From NCBI GenBank assembly GCA_036311285.1, contig JAXJQF010000128.1:1-20550 (forward strand): a DNA stretch of 20,550 bases, given 5' to 3'. The position numbers were made by a program, and so were the translations under genes. Below the pieces are notes generated by a model that saw only the letters and a program-made list of their open reading frames with translations, was not told the DNA's origin and searched no databases. Positions 7,549 through 14,739 of this stretch are shown here, in pieces (the first letter of the stretch is position 1; every line of letters begins with the position of its first letter). This DNA comes from JAXJQF01 sp036311285 (GTDB lineage Bacteria > Pseudomonadota > Gammaproteobacteria > Enterobacterales > Succinivibrionaceae).

Positions 7549-7628
7549 TATCTTTTTACGAACAAGAGAAAATTAAGTAACTGTTCTTTGTTAAGTATTC
7601 TTAAAATTTTTCTCTTACTTCTGCTTCT

Positions 7629-7670
7629 AAATCCCCTTGTAAAAAAAAACTCATAGGGGATTTTTATTTT
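7629..7670 (+). terminator. Rho-independent terminator of yhbY
   Basis: AAATCCCC (7629-7636) pairs with GGGGATTT (7656-7663) over a 19-nt loop and runs into a T-rich tract at 7661-7670. A weaker, AT-rich stem (AAGAGAAAA near 7565 with TTTTTCTCTT near 7610-7619) lies upstream and may assist. Confidence 0.7.
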
Positions 7671-7715
7671 GAAGTATAAAACTCAGCCAACATCCATCTC
7701 AGTTTTTATCTTCTC

Positions 7716-7749
7716 CAAAAATAAGAAAAGGCATGTAACATACATGCCT
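7716..7749 (-). terminator. Rho-independent terminator of greA
   Basis: AGGCATGTA (7729-7737) and TACATGCCT (7741-7749) form a perfect 9-bp stem with a 3-nt loop. On the minus strand it is followed by a T-rich tract (7716-7728). It lies about 115 bp after the greA stop and back-to-back with the yhbY terminator. Confidence 0.8.
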
Positions 7750-7865
7750 AATACATTTTGAACAACAAACTTTCGGATTTACCTTATTATAACATTTTTA
7801 TAATGATTTTGGTATACCTTATAATAATATTTTCTATTTTAAGACACTTCTTGCTCTTAAATACG

Positions 7866-8348
7866 TTAAATATACTTAACGTCAACAATGTAATAATTAA
7901 CAGCGCCTTTTGGTGTTTGTACTGTTACATCATCTTCTGGGAATTTACCGATAATTGCTCTAGCTATTGGAGTCTTGTATGATAATAATCCCTTAGTTAC
8001 ATCCGCTTCATGTTCGCCAACAATTTTATAAGTTACTTCTGTACCATCTTCTTTTTCAAGATATACAGTAGCCCCAAAAACCACTTTATATTCACCATCA
8101 ACTGGCTTTTGTTTTGTAATGTCAATAACTTCAGCTGTAGATAATTGACCTTCCATATCCTTGATTCTAGCTTCACACATACCTTGTTCTTCACGAGCAG
8201 CGTGATATTCAGCATTTTCCTTTAAGTCACCATGTTCACGAGCTTCTGCAATAGCAGCTGTAATACGTGGACGTTCTGTTCCTTTCAAAAACTCTAATTC
8301 TTCTCTTAGTTTTTGATGACCTTCAACTGTCATTGGAGTTCTAACCAT
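7866..8348 (-). CDS. greA: Transcription elongation factor GreA
   Basis: GreA enters the RNA polymerase secondary channel and stimulates cleavage of backtracked transcripts. The 160 residues have the N-terminal coiled coil (about 8-75) with the acidic tip GDLKENAEY, where Asp41 and Glu44 are the catalytic-metal residues in E. coli numbering. The C-terminal globular domain includes PIARAIIGK near 126-134. The start is fixed by a consensus AGGAGG at 8354-8359. The gene has a long leader with a hairpin plus U-tract just before the ribosome binding site. It converges with yhbY, as in E. coli. Confidence 0.97.
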   Translation of the reverse strand: MVRTPMTVEGHQKLREELEFLKGTERPRITAAIAEAREHGDLKENAEYHAAREEQGMCEARIKDMEGQLSTAEVIDITKQKPVDGEYKVVFGATVYLEKEDGTEVTYKIVGEHEADVTKGLLSYKTPIARAIIGKFPEDDVTVQTPKGAVNYYIVDVKYI

Positions 8349-8362
8349 TTCATCCTCCTAAT

Positions 8363-8406
8363 AAAAAAATAAAAAAAAATATATGGCTCATAAAAATGAG
8401 TCATAT
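8363..8406 (-). promoter_or_regulatory. Attenuator-like hairpin and U-tract in the greA leader
   Basis: On the minus strand an 11-bp stem (8396-8406 with 8381-8391, one G-U pair) with a UUUU loop is followed by an 18-nt run of almost only U (8363-8380). Immediately after comes the AGGAGG of greA. This is the form of an intrinsic terminator placed inside the leader. In E. coli the greA leader carries a comparable terminator that yields the short GraL transcripts; I infer the same role here. Confidence 0.6.
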
Positions 8407-8600
8407 TATTGTTATAAATAAAATATTATTGTTAATAAGAAATTAAATTTTGAAACATAATACTATGTTTGAATAAAGCAATAATATCATTATTTACGTA
8501 ATAAACAACTAATAAAAAATATATTTAGTAAATACATCGCACAGCTAACAATATCTTAATTTCATATAGAATAAAGCTATTATTAACTTGACATTTAAAT
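8407..8600 (-). other. Upstream region of greA with a palindrome
   Basis: There is no gene between the greA leader hairpin and the dnaJ terminator. On the minus strand a -10-like TATAAC near 8411-8416 could start the greA transcript at the hairpin, but no good -35 is seen. A 7-bp inverted repeat (AAACATA 8453-8459, TATGTTT 8464-8470) might be an operator or a small hairpin. It is weak evidence. Confidence 0.35.
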
Positions 8601-8630
8601 AAAAAAAGACGTAATCAAAGTGATTACGCC
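8601..8630 (-). terminator. Rho-independent terminator of the grpE-dnaK-dnaJ operon
   Basis: On the minus strand GGCGTAATCA (8621-8630) pairs with TGATTACGTC (8608-8617), including one G-U pair, over a 3-nt loop. It is followed by seven T (8601-8607). It lies 25 bp after the dnaJ stop. Confidence 0.85.
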
Positions 8631-8655
8631 TTTTGCTAATTAATTATGCAATCAC

Positions 8656-9804
8656 TTAATTCTTCAAATCATCAAAGAAATCTTTAACTCCATCAAAGAA
8701 TGATTTCTTCTTTGGTTCATGAGTCTTAGATGACTTAGAGTCACCAGATAAAGACTCTTCAAAGTTCTTTAAAATTTCTTTCTGTTTTTCTGTTAAGTTA
8801 ATAGGCGTTTCTACAATAATGTGACAATATAAGTAACCTACACGAGCTGAATTTAATATTGGACATCCCTTGTTAGGAACTCTTAATATAGCACCTGATT
8901 GTGTTCCTTCTTTAATTGTAAGATTCAACCTACCATCTAATGTCGGAACCGAAACCTTTCCACCAAGAGCAGCACATGTGAAGCTAATAGGTACTTCTAT
9001 ATGTAAGTCTTCACCATCACGTTGGAAGATACTATGTTCTTGAACTTGAACAACAACATATAAGTCACCTGCAGGAGCTCCGTTTCTACCAGCTTCACCT
9101 TTACCTGGTAATCTAAACTTAGCACCAGTATCAACACCTTTCGGTATTGTTAAATCAATAGTGTTAGAAGAACGAACTCTACCTTCACCATGACACTTCT
9201 TACATGGAGATTCTATAATCTTACCTGTTCCACGACACTTAGGACATTCTTGTTGTACACGGAAGAAACCTTGAGAAGCAACAACAACACCTGAGCCATT
9301 ACAATGTGGACAAGTCTTAGATTTTGTACCTTCCTTACAGCCTGAACCATGACAGTCTGTACATTCAACCATTGTGTCAACTTTTATAGTCTTCTTACAG
9401 CCCTTACATGCTTCTTCTAAAGTAATAGTTACAACCTGTTGAATTGAACGACCCGGTTGTTGTTGAGGACGTCCACTTCTTCCACCACCACGGCCAAAAA
9501 TATCACCAAATATATCGCCGAAGATATCGCCAAAGTCAGCTCCACCACCAAAGCCGCCGAAACCACCGCCACCTTGATTAGGATCTACACCTGCAAAACC
9601 ATATTGATCATATGCAGCACGTTTTTGAGGATCACTCAAAATTGCGTAAGCTTCGTTTATTTCTTTAAACTTTTCTTCTGCACCTGGTTCACTATTACGG
9701 TCAGGGTGATATTTCATTGCCATACGCTTGAATGCTTTCTTGATGGTTTGCTCATCAGCATTCTTGTCGATACCTAAAACTTCATAATAATCACGCTTTG
9801 ACAT
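8656..9804 (-). CDS. dnaJ: Chaperone protein DnaJ (Hsp40)
   Basis: DnaJ delivers unfolded proteins to DnaK and stimulates its ATPase. The 382 residues show the J domain with HPD at 33-35 and a Gly/Phe-rich linker (about 75-115, with repeated GDIFGDIFG). The zinc-binding region has four CxxCxGxG motifs: CTDCHGSG, CPHCNGSG, CPKCRGTG and CKKCHGEG. The C-terminal substrate-binding domains follow. The length is that of a type I DnaJ (E. coli 376). Start ATG 9802-9804 follows AGG at nine bases. It is 107 bp after dnaK, with a strong hairpin in the gap, and ends in a terminator. Confidence 0.97.
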   Translation of the reverse strand: MSKRDYYEVLGIDKNADEQTIKKAFKRMAMKYHPDRNSEPGAEEKFKEINEAYAILSDPQKRAAYDQYGFAGVDPNQGGGGFGGFGGGADFGDIFGDIFGDIFGRGGGRSGRPQQQPGRSIQQVVTITLEEACKGCKKTIKVDTMVECTDCHGSGCKEGTKSKTCPHCNGSGVVVASQGFFRVQQECPKCRGTGKIIESPCKKCHGEGRVRSSNTIDLTIPKGVDTGAKFRLPGKGEAGRNGAPAGDLYVVVQVQEHSIFQRDGEDLHIEVPISFTCAALGGKVSVPTLDGRLNLTIKEGTQSGAILRVPNKGCPILNSARVGYLYCHIIVETPINLTEKQKEILKNFEESLSGDSKSSKTHEPKKKSFFDGVKDFFDDLKN

Positions 9805-9837
9805 TGGATATACCTGTTAATAATTGCTTTTATACAC

Positions 9838-9879
9838 TTGAACGGATACTGTTAATTTTCTGTGACAGCATCCGTTCAA
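9838..9879 (-). other. Long hairpin between dnaK and dnaJ
   Basis: TTGAACGGAT (9838-9847) and ATCCGTTCAA (9870-9879) form a perfect 10-bp stem. After one A-C mismatch it continues with CTGT/ACAG (9849-9852, 9865-9868) around a 12-nt loop. No U-tract follows on the minus strand, so full termination is unlikely. It probably protects the dnaK 3' end or marks a processing site that lowers dnaJ output relative to dnaK. Confidence 0.55.
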
Positions 9880-9911
9880 TAAAATTAATAATCTTTATTT
9901 AATAATTTAGA

Positions 9912-11819
9912 TTATTTATCATCCTTAACTTCTTCAAACTCAGCATCCATCGCATCATTGTTAGGATCCTTTTGAGCTTGTTCAGCATTAGGTTGACCTT
10001 GTGTACCTTGTTGAGTGTATTGAGCTAAAGCACTGCAGATGTCATTTAATTTCTTTTCAGCAGCTTCAATAGCTTCCTTACTATCACCACGTACAGCAGT
10101 TTCTAATTCACTTACAGCACTGTCGATATTAGCCTTTAAGTCTGCAGGAATCTTATCACCAGCTTCAGCCATTTGCTTCTTAATCGCGTGAGCCATAGAA
10201 TCACCACGGTTACGAGCTGTTGCTAATTCTTCAAACTTCTTATCTTCAGCAGAATTTAATTCAGCTTCTCTTACCATCTTTTGAATTTCTTCTTCTGATA
10301 AGCCTGATGAAGATTGAATTGTGATCTTTTGTTCCTTACCTGTATTCTTATCCTTTGCAGTTACATGGATACAACCGTCAGCATCGATATCAAAAGTAAC
10401 TTCAATTTGAGGTACACCTCTTGGAGCTGCAGGAATATCAGTTAAGTCAAAGTTACCTAATAACTTGTTATCAGCTGCACGCTTACGTTCACCTTGTAAC
10501 ACTCTAATTGTTACAGCAGGTTGATTATCTTCTGCAGTTGAGAACACTTGGCTCTTCTTAGTAGGGATTGTACTATTCTTTTCAATAAGAGTAGTCATCA
10601 CACCACCCATTGTTTCGATACCTAATGATAATGGAGTAACGTCTAATAATAATACGTCTTTCTTATCACCTGCTAATACCGCACCTTGAATAGCTGCACC
10701 AACTGCAACAGCTTCATCAGGGTTAACATCTTTACGTGGTTCCTTACCAAAGAATTCACTTACAACCTTTTGTACTAAAGGCATACGTGTTTGACCACCA
10801 ACTAATAATACTTCGTCAACGTCACTCTTATCTAAACCAGCGTCTTTTAATGCGATTTGAACTGGCTCTAATGACTTCTTCACTAAATCTTCAACTAATG
10901 CTTCTAATTTAGCACGAGTTAACTTCATTTGTAAGTGCTTAGGACCTGTTGCATCACATGTGATGTATGGTAAGTTGATTTCAGATTGAGTTGCTGAAGA
11001 TAATTCGATCTTAGCCTTTTCAGCAGCTTCCTTTAATCTTTGTAATGCTAAGATGTCATTACGTAAATCAACACCTGATTCCTTCTTAAATTCATCAATG
11101 ATGTATGTAATTAAGATATTATCAAAATCTTCACCACCTAAATGAGTATCACCGTTTGTTGATAATACTTCAAAAGTCTTTTCACCATCAACTTCATCGA
11201 TATCGATGATTGAAATATCGAATGTACCACCACCTAAGTCGTATACAGCGATCTTCTTTTCACCTTTAACCTTGTCTTCACCATAAGCCATAGCTGCAGC
11301 TGTTGGTTCGTTGATGATTCTCTTTACATCTAAACCTGCAATACGACCTGCATCCTTAGTAGCTTGACGTTGTTGATCGTTAAAATATGCTGGAACTGTA
11401 ATAACTGCACCTGTTACTGGTTCACCTAAAATATCTTCTGCAGTCTTCTTCATCTTCTTTAATACTTCTGCAGATACTTGTGGTGGAGCCATGTTCTTGT
11501 CTTTAACTTGAACCCATGCGTCACCATTATCAGCCCTAACAATCTTATAAGGCATGATAGAGATATCGCGTTGAACTTCTTTATCTTCGAAACGACGACC
11601 GATTAAACGCTTAATAGCAAATAATGTATTTTGTGGATTTGTAACAGCTTGACGCTTTGCAACATCACCAACTAATGTTTCACCATCATTTGTATAACCA
11701 ATGATTGATGGTGTTGTACGGTGACCTTCAGCATTTTCTAATACACGTGCTGTACCATTTTCTAATACTGCTACACAAGAATTTGTTGTACCTAAATCGA
11801 TACCAATAATCTTTCCCAT
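9912..11819 (-). CDS. dnaK: Chaperone protein DnaK (Hsp70)
   Basis: DnaK binds exposed hydrophobic segments of client proteins in an ATP-controlled cycle with DnaJ and GrpE. The 635 residues begin MGKIIGIDLGTTNSCVAVLE with the phosphate-1 motif IDLGTTNS. They carry AIKRLIGR (Lys70 region), the phosphate-2 motif YDLGGGTFDIS near 193-203, the linker VLLLDVTPLSLGIE near 387-400, and the beta-sandwich and lid domains. The C-terminus is the conserved EEVKD(D)K. AGGAG precedes the ATG by seven bases. A sigma32-like promoter and a small leader hairpin lie between grpE and dnaK. Confidence 0.98.
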   Translation of the reverse strand: MGKIIGIDLGTTNSCVAVLENGTARVLENAEGHRTTPSIIGYTNDGETLVGDVAKRQAVTNPQNTLFAIKRLIGRRFEDKEVQRDISIMPYKIVRADNGDAWVQVKDKNMAPPQVSAEVLKKMKKTAEDILGEPVTGAVITVPAYFNDQQRQATKDAGRIAGLDVKRIINEPTAAAMAYGEDKVKGEKKIAVYDLGGGTFDISIIDIDEVDGEKTFEVLSTNGDTHLGGEDFDNILITYIIDEFKKESGVDLRNDILALQRLKEAAEKAKIELSSATQSEINLPYITCDATGPKHLQMKLTRAKLEALVEDLVKKSLEPVQIALKDAGLDKSDVDEVLLVGGQTRMPLVQKVVSEFFGKEPRKDVNPDEAVAVGAAIQGAVLAGDKKDVLLLDVTPLSLGIETMGGVMTTLIEKNSTIPTKKSQVFSTAEDNQPAVTIRVLQGERKRAADNKLLGNFDLTDIPAAPRGVPQIEVTFDIDADGCIHVTAKDKNTGKEQKITIQSSSGLSEEEIQKMVREAELNSAEDKKFEELATARNRGDSMAHAIKKQMAEAGDKIPADLKANIDSAVSELETAVRGDSKEAIEAAEKKLNDICSALAQYTQQGTQGQPNAEQAQKDPNNDAMDAEFEEVKDDK

Positions 11820-11835
11820 TTTTTTACTCCTAATT

Positions 11836-11858
11836 GTACTAATGCTTTTTGCTAGTAC
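11836..11858 (-). other. Small hairpin in the dnaK leader, next to the ribosome binding site
   Basis: GTACTA (11836-11841) and TAGTAC (11853-11858) can pair, with an extra GC/GC pair inside. The base of the stem is four bases from the AGGAG at 11827-11831. It could modulate initiation of dnaK, but it is short and AT-rich; low certainty. Confidence 0.35.
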
Positions 11859-11891
11859 TTAATTTTGTTTTAAATTTCTTTCTATCTTATA

Positions 11892-11918
11892 TATAGTGGC
11901 TAATTTTTCTATTTCAAG
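11892..11918 (-). promoter_or_regulatory. Sigma32 heat-shock promoter before dnaK
   Basis: On the minus strand CTTGAAA (11912-11918), preceded by CC as in E. coli dnaK P1, is followed after 12 bp by CCACTATA (11892-11899), close to the sigma32 -10 CCCCATnT. It lies 17 bp after the grpE stop, so dnaK-dnaJ can be transcribed without grpE. The -35 is exact; the -10 is imperfect. Confidence 0.6.
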
Positions 11919-11934
11919 GGCATTTTTAAAAAAT

Positions 11935-12546
11935 TTATGCTTCTTCTGAAATAATTGTTCCATTACCCTTAGACACTATAACCATTGCAGGTCTTACTAC
12001 TCTGCCATTTAATGTATAACCCTTTTGAATCACTGCCATTACATGATTAGCAGGAACTTCATTATTTTCTAAAGATTGAATAGCTTGGTGGAATTCTGGA
12101 TTAAATGGTTCACCCATTGGATCGTGACATTCAACACCATTATCCTTTAAAGATTTTAATAATAAAGAATATGTAGCTTCAATACCTTGAACCATTACTT
12201 TAGTTGCTTCATTTTCTTTGTCAGCAAATTGAATAGCTTTTTCCATAGGATCTAAAGCTGGTAACAAATCTTTTACAAATCTATCTAAAGCAAACTTTCT
12301 AGCTTTATCAACCTCTTGCTCACAACGACGACGCATATTAGCAACTTCTGCTTGTGCTCTTAATACTTCATCCTTAGCAGCTGCTAAATCTTCAGTAAGC
12401 TTGTTAATTTTTAATAATGTTTCAGCATCTTCAACCTTTGTTGCTTCATCATTATTTTCTACTACAGTTTCAGCTTGTTGCTCAGTCGCTATATTTTCTT
12501 TTTCTTCAACAGAATCAACATTCTGATTTTCTGCTTGTGAACACAT
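11935..12546 (-). CDS. grpE: Nucleotide exchange factor GrpE
   Basis: GrpE releases ADP from DnaK and so resets the chaperone cycle. The 203-residue form begins at ATG 12544-12546 (MCSQAENQNV), ten bases after GGAG. An upstream frame to 12627 would add 27 basic residues and would start inside the heat-shock promoter, so it is rejected. Residues about 1-45 are an acidic, disordered N-terminus. Residues about 45-105 form the long coiled coil with the conserved RAEVANMRRRCEQE-type stretch. The C-terminal beta domain contains GEPFNPEFHQAI and GYTLNGRVVRPAMVIVS. It is first in the grpE-dnaK-dnaJ operon. Confidence 0.95.
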   Translation of the reverse strand: MCSQAENQNVDSVEEKENIATEQQAETVVENNDEATKVEDAETLLKINKLTEDLAAAKDEVLRAQAEVANMRRRCEQEVDKARKFALDRFVKDLLPALDPMEKAIQFADKENEATKVMVQGIEATYSLLLKSLKDNGVECHDPMGEPFNPEFHQAIQSLENNEVPANHVMAVIQKGYTLNGRVVRPAMVIVSKGNGTIISEEA

Positions 12547-12600
12547 GTATGTTTTCTCCAATTTCGTATGTTTTAAATATTTAATTTGCTTATACCTAAT

Positions 12601-12628
12601 AAATAGAGATGAATTATTTTTTTTCAAG
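12601..12628 (-). promoter_or_regulatory. Sigma32 heat-shock promoter of grpE-dnaK-dnaJ
   Basis: On the minus strand CTTGAAA (12622-12628) is followed after 13 bp by CTCTATTT (12601-12608), two changes from the sigma32 -10 CCCCATTT. The leader before the grpE ATG is about 50 nt. Exact -35 and correct spacing make this a good heat-shock promoter. Confidence 0.65.
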
Positions 12629-12789
12629 GCAAAATCAAAAAAATTTTAAAGTTTTTTTATTTGTTCTTTTTAACTCTCCCTTAAACTCTTTAAAATTAAA
12701 GCCTTAGCTTGTATTTTCATAAAATTTAATCAATTTAAAACAAATCTCCCAATCAGAAAAAAATTACAATAAAAACGCAATATCGATTC

Positions 12790-12828
12790 AATAAAAACTA
12801 ATCAAACCACATTCATTGTGGTTTGATT
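12790..12828 (-). terminator. Orphan Rho-independent terminator (minus strand)
   Basis: A perfect 12-bp stem (AATCAAACCACA 12800-12811 with TGTGGTTTGATT 12817-12828) has a 5-nt loop. On the minus strand it is followed by a T-rich tract (about 12790-12799). No minus-strand gene lies upstream before the bamE start at 13082, so it must end either a small RNA or an antisense transcript. It might instead block leftward read-through into grpE. Confidence 0.6.
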
Positions 12829-13081
12829 GTAAACATTATTTAGATCAATACTTTTGAAATTGTTTAATTAATTTATCTTTGTTTCATAAAACAAAATCTC
12901 ATTTTTACTATACAAATCAACATGTTAATTTTTTTAATACTATATTTATCGAAAAAAAACACTCAATGTATTATAATTCCTTTAATTTATTTAAAAAGAT
13001 TCGATTAACAGATCAAATCAACTATACAAAAATGACATAAAAGCAAGCTAAATACATTAATAAACAATTAACTTTACAATT

Positions 13082-13444
13082 ATGAAAAAATTATTATCAC
13101 TTCCATTATTTATTTGTTTTTCAGTTTTATTATTTTCAACTGGCTGTGCATACCGTGCAGATTTAATGCAAGGCAACTTTTATGAACAAAAAGATATTGA
13201 TAAACTAAAAATTGGTATGTCACCTGAACAAGTGAGATATATTTTTGGTACACCAATGTTAACAAATCCATTTGAAACAAATAAATGGTATTACATCAAA
13301 TCTGTTAGAAAAGGTTGGAGTGCCCCTGAGCAAGAAACAATTATTATTATATTCGACAAAGATACAAATAAAGTTAAAGACATGATCGGTGATCATCCTA
13401 AACCAGCTAACTTCTATCAACCTTTAAATACAGTTAATGAATAA
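13082..13444 (+). CDS. bamE: Outer membrane assembly lipoprotein BamE (SmpA/OmlA)
   Basis: BamE is a lipoprotein of the BAM complex, which folds beta-barrel proteins into the outer membrane. The 120-residue precursor has a signal peptide ending in the lipobox STG-Cys22. The SmpA/OmlA fold is shown by QGNF (30-33), KIGMSPEQVRYIFGTPM, DPF-like NPFETNKWYY and the QETIIIIFDK strand. Length matches the family (E. coli 113). I see no Shine-Dalgarno sequence before the ATG (ACTTTACAATT), so initiation may rely on the unstructured AT-rich leader. A TATAAT at 12972-12977 is the likeliest -10. The stop codon overlaps the next gene by 8 nt. Confidence 0.92.
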   Translation: MKKLLSLPLFICFSVLLFSTGCAYRADLMQGNFYEQKDIDKLKIGMSPEQVRYIFGTPMLTNPFETNKWYYIKSVRKGWSAPEQETIIIIFDKDTNKVKDMIGDHPKPANFYQPLNTVNE

Positions 13445-14267
13445 GTTTATTTTATCATTCAATAAATATTTGTTTATAGTCTCTAGCACAATAGCTGCTA
13501 GTGCATTAACTTGTTCATGTTCTAATATATTCGATGAAAATAATCCTTTTGTAGAAAACAGTATCTTTAAAGAAAAAAAAGAACATAAAAAGTTTTATGG
13601 AAAACTTCATTTAAATAACTTTAATGCAAAAAGTAAGTTCAACCAAACTCATGAAAAAGATACTGTTTTTAATTCACACGCTAAAACTTGTGTAACAGGA
13701 GAACCTAGTTCTGCAATAAAACTTGCAGAACTATACAAAAGTTCTTTAGACTCATCATCTGCTGATTATCTATATTACCAACAACCGAGTTTTAATAAAG
13801 AATTTAAATTGTGTCATACATTTATAAAAGATAGTTTAAGCTACTTTAATAAAGCTAAAGATCGTAAAACAAGACACATATTCAACATAGAGAATAAAAT
13901 CAACGAATATCAACAAGCGTTTAACATAATTGACGCTGCTGTAATAAATGATAAAAAGACTATCAAACACATTGTTCGTACTTTTTTAGAAAAGAAAGAC
14001 TTCGAAAATGTTTATTACTGGCTTCGATACGCCACAATGAATATATATTACACTCCGCAAAAAACAAATTTATTTGTTGGCAAATATCTATTTAAAATTG
14101 ATGAGCATAAAGATTTTGGTTATTCATTAGTTGAAACATCTGCAAGAAACGGTTTCCAAGCTGCAATTGATACATTAAAAACAACTGATTTTGCAAAATA
14201 TAGAAACGACAACATTCATTCAGATACTCATAACAAAATATATAAAGAGATTATTGAGAAACACTAA
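13437..14267 (+). CDS. Unrecognised putative lipoprotein coupled to bamE
   Basis: I do not recognise this 276-residue protein. Residues 1-28 form a signal peptide ending SALTCSCS, where Cys28 (preceded by Ser) is the likeliest lipidated residue; the -3 position is Thr, so the lipobox is imperfect. Residues about 30-85 are Lys/Asn/Phe-rich and look disordered. AIKLAELYKSS (about 92-102), FENVYYWLRYAT (about 185-196) and SARNGFQAAIDTL (about 234-246) have the spacing of degenerate Sel1/TPR helical repeats. The start overlaps bamE by 8 nt (ATG 13437), implying translational coupling and perhaps an envelope role with the BAM machinery. That role is inference from position only. Confidence 0.7.
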   Translation: MNKFILSFNKYLFIVSSTIAASALTCSCSNIFDENNPFVENSIFKEKKEHKKFYGKLHLNNFNAKSKFNQTHEKDTVFNSHAKTCVTGEPSSAIKLAELYKSSLDSSSADYLYYQQPSFNKEFKLCHTFIKDSLSYFNKAKDRKTRHIFNIENKINEYQQAFNIIDAAVINDKKTIKHIVRTFLEKKDFENVYYWLRYATMNIYYTPQKTNLFVGKYLFKIDEHKDFGYSLVETSARNGFQAAIDTLKTTDFAKYRNDNIHSDTHNKIYKEIIEKH

Positions 14268-14309
14268 AATATTTATAAACAAAAATCGCACTTACTGTGT
14301 AGAATTTTT

Positions 14310-14582
14310 CTACGTTTCCATATCAATAGAATGATAAAATTCTCCTAAGCTATCTGTCTCTTCTGTCTTGTCATTATCAATTTTTCCTTGCTTGGTATAA
14401 ACAATATCAAGTTCCGACTCAAACATTTTCTTAAAGTCAGATGCAGTATCACTTGCATGCTCATTTTCATCTGCATAGTGCTTAGAATTCTTTTTCTTAA
14501 ATACTTTACGTATTCCTCTTTTAAACTCAACAGAACTAGCTAATTCTCTTGGTCTTGGCAAGATATTAAATAACTCATCCAT
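14310..14582 (-). CDS. Unrecognised 90-residue charged protein
   Basis: I do not recognise this small protein. Support for it being real is the very strong Shine-Dalgarno sequence GGAGGAG five bases before ATG 14580-14582 and a -10-like TATAAT at 14657-14662, just after the pnp terminator. It starts MDELFNILPRPREL, has a basic stretch at about 21-36 (FKRGIRKVFKKKNSKH) and an acidic second half ending SIDMET. There is no signal peptide or membrane segment, so it is probably cytoplasmic. It converges with the lipoprotein gene, 42 bp apart. A short GTAGAA/TTCTAC hairpin overlaps its stop codon. Confidence 0.65.
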   Translation of the reverse strand: MDELFNILPRPRELASSVEFKRGIRKVFKKKNSKHYADENEHASDTASDFKKMFESELDIVYTKQGKIDNDKTEETDSLGEFYHSIDMET

Positions 14583-14656
14583 ATCTCCTCCATAGAATAT
14601 CTCTTAATTGATATTCAGTTAAGTGATGGTAAGAAAATTTAACTCTCCTTATATTA

Positions 14657-14662
14657 ATTATA
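14657..14662 (-). promoter_or_regulatory. Possible -10 element of the 90-residue protein gene
   Basis: TATAAT on the minus strand lies about 75 bp before the ATG and just after the pnp terminator. No convincing -35 is seen at the right distance; a TTGACG lies immediately upstream but too close. Confidence 0.35.
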
Positions 14663-14676
14663 ACGTCAAAAATTGT

Positions 14677-14712
14677 AAAAAAATAAGGAAATGACATTAA
14701 TCATTTCCTTAT
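14677..14712 (-). terminator. Rho-independent terminator of pnp
   Basis: A perfect 12-bp stem (ATAAGGAAATGA 14683-14694 with TCATTTCCTTAT 14701-14712) and 6-nt loop is followed on the minus strand by seven T (14677-14683). It lies 28 bp after the pnp stop. Confidence 0.88.
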
Positions 14713-14739
14713 ATTTAATTATTTTACTAGAAGAACTTA

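Larger units (their letters stand above)
12547..13081. other. Divergent intergenic region between grpE and bamE
   Basis: This 535-bp stretch contains the grpE heat-shock promoter and, at 12790-12828, a terminator-like hairpin oriented for a minus-strand transcript. It also has a small 7-bp stem at 12878-12895 and a TATAAT at 12972-12977 that could serve bamE, or, being nearly palindromic (ATTATAAT), a leftward transcript. I find no protein gene. The orphan terminator suggests a small RNA; see the findings. Confidence 0.45.

Noticed and set aside
9457..9777. Plus-strand frame opposite dnaJ (also smaller ones opposite folP, ftsH, greA and hipA)
   Set aside because: These are antisense shadows of well-identified genes, without ribosome binding sites or recognisable products.
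12547..12627. N-terminal extension of GrpE by 27 residues
   Set aside because: Its start overlaps the sigma32-like promoter, and the extra basic residues do not belong to GrpE; GGAG fits ATG 12544-12546.
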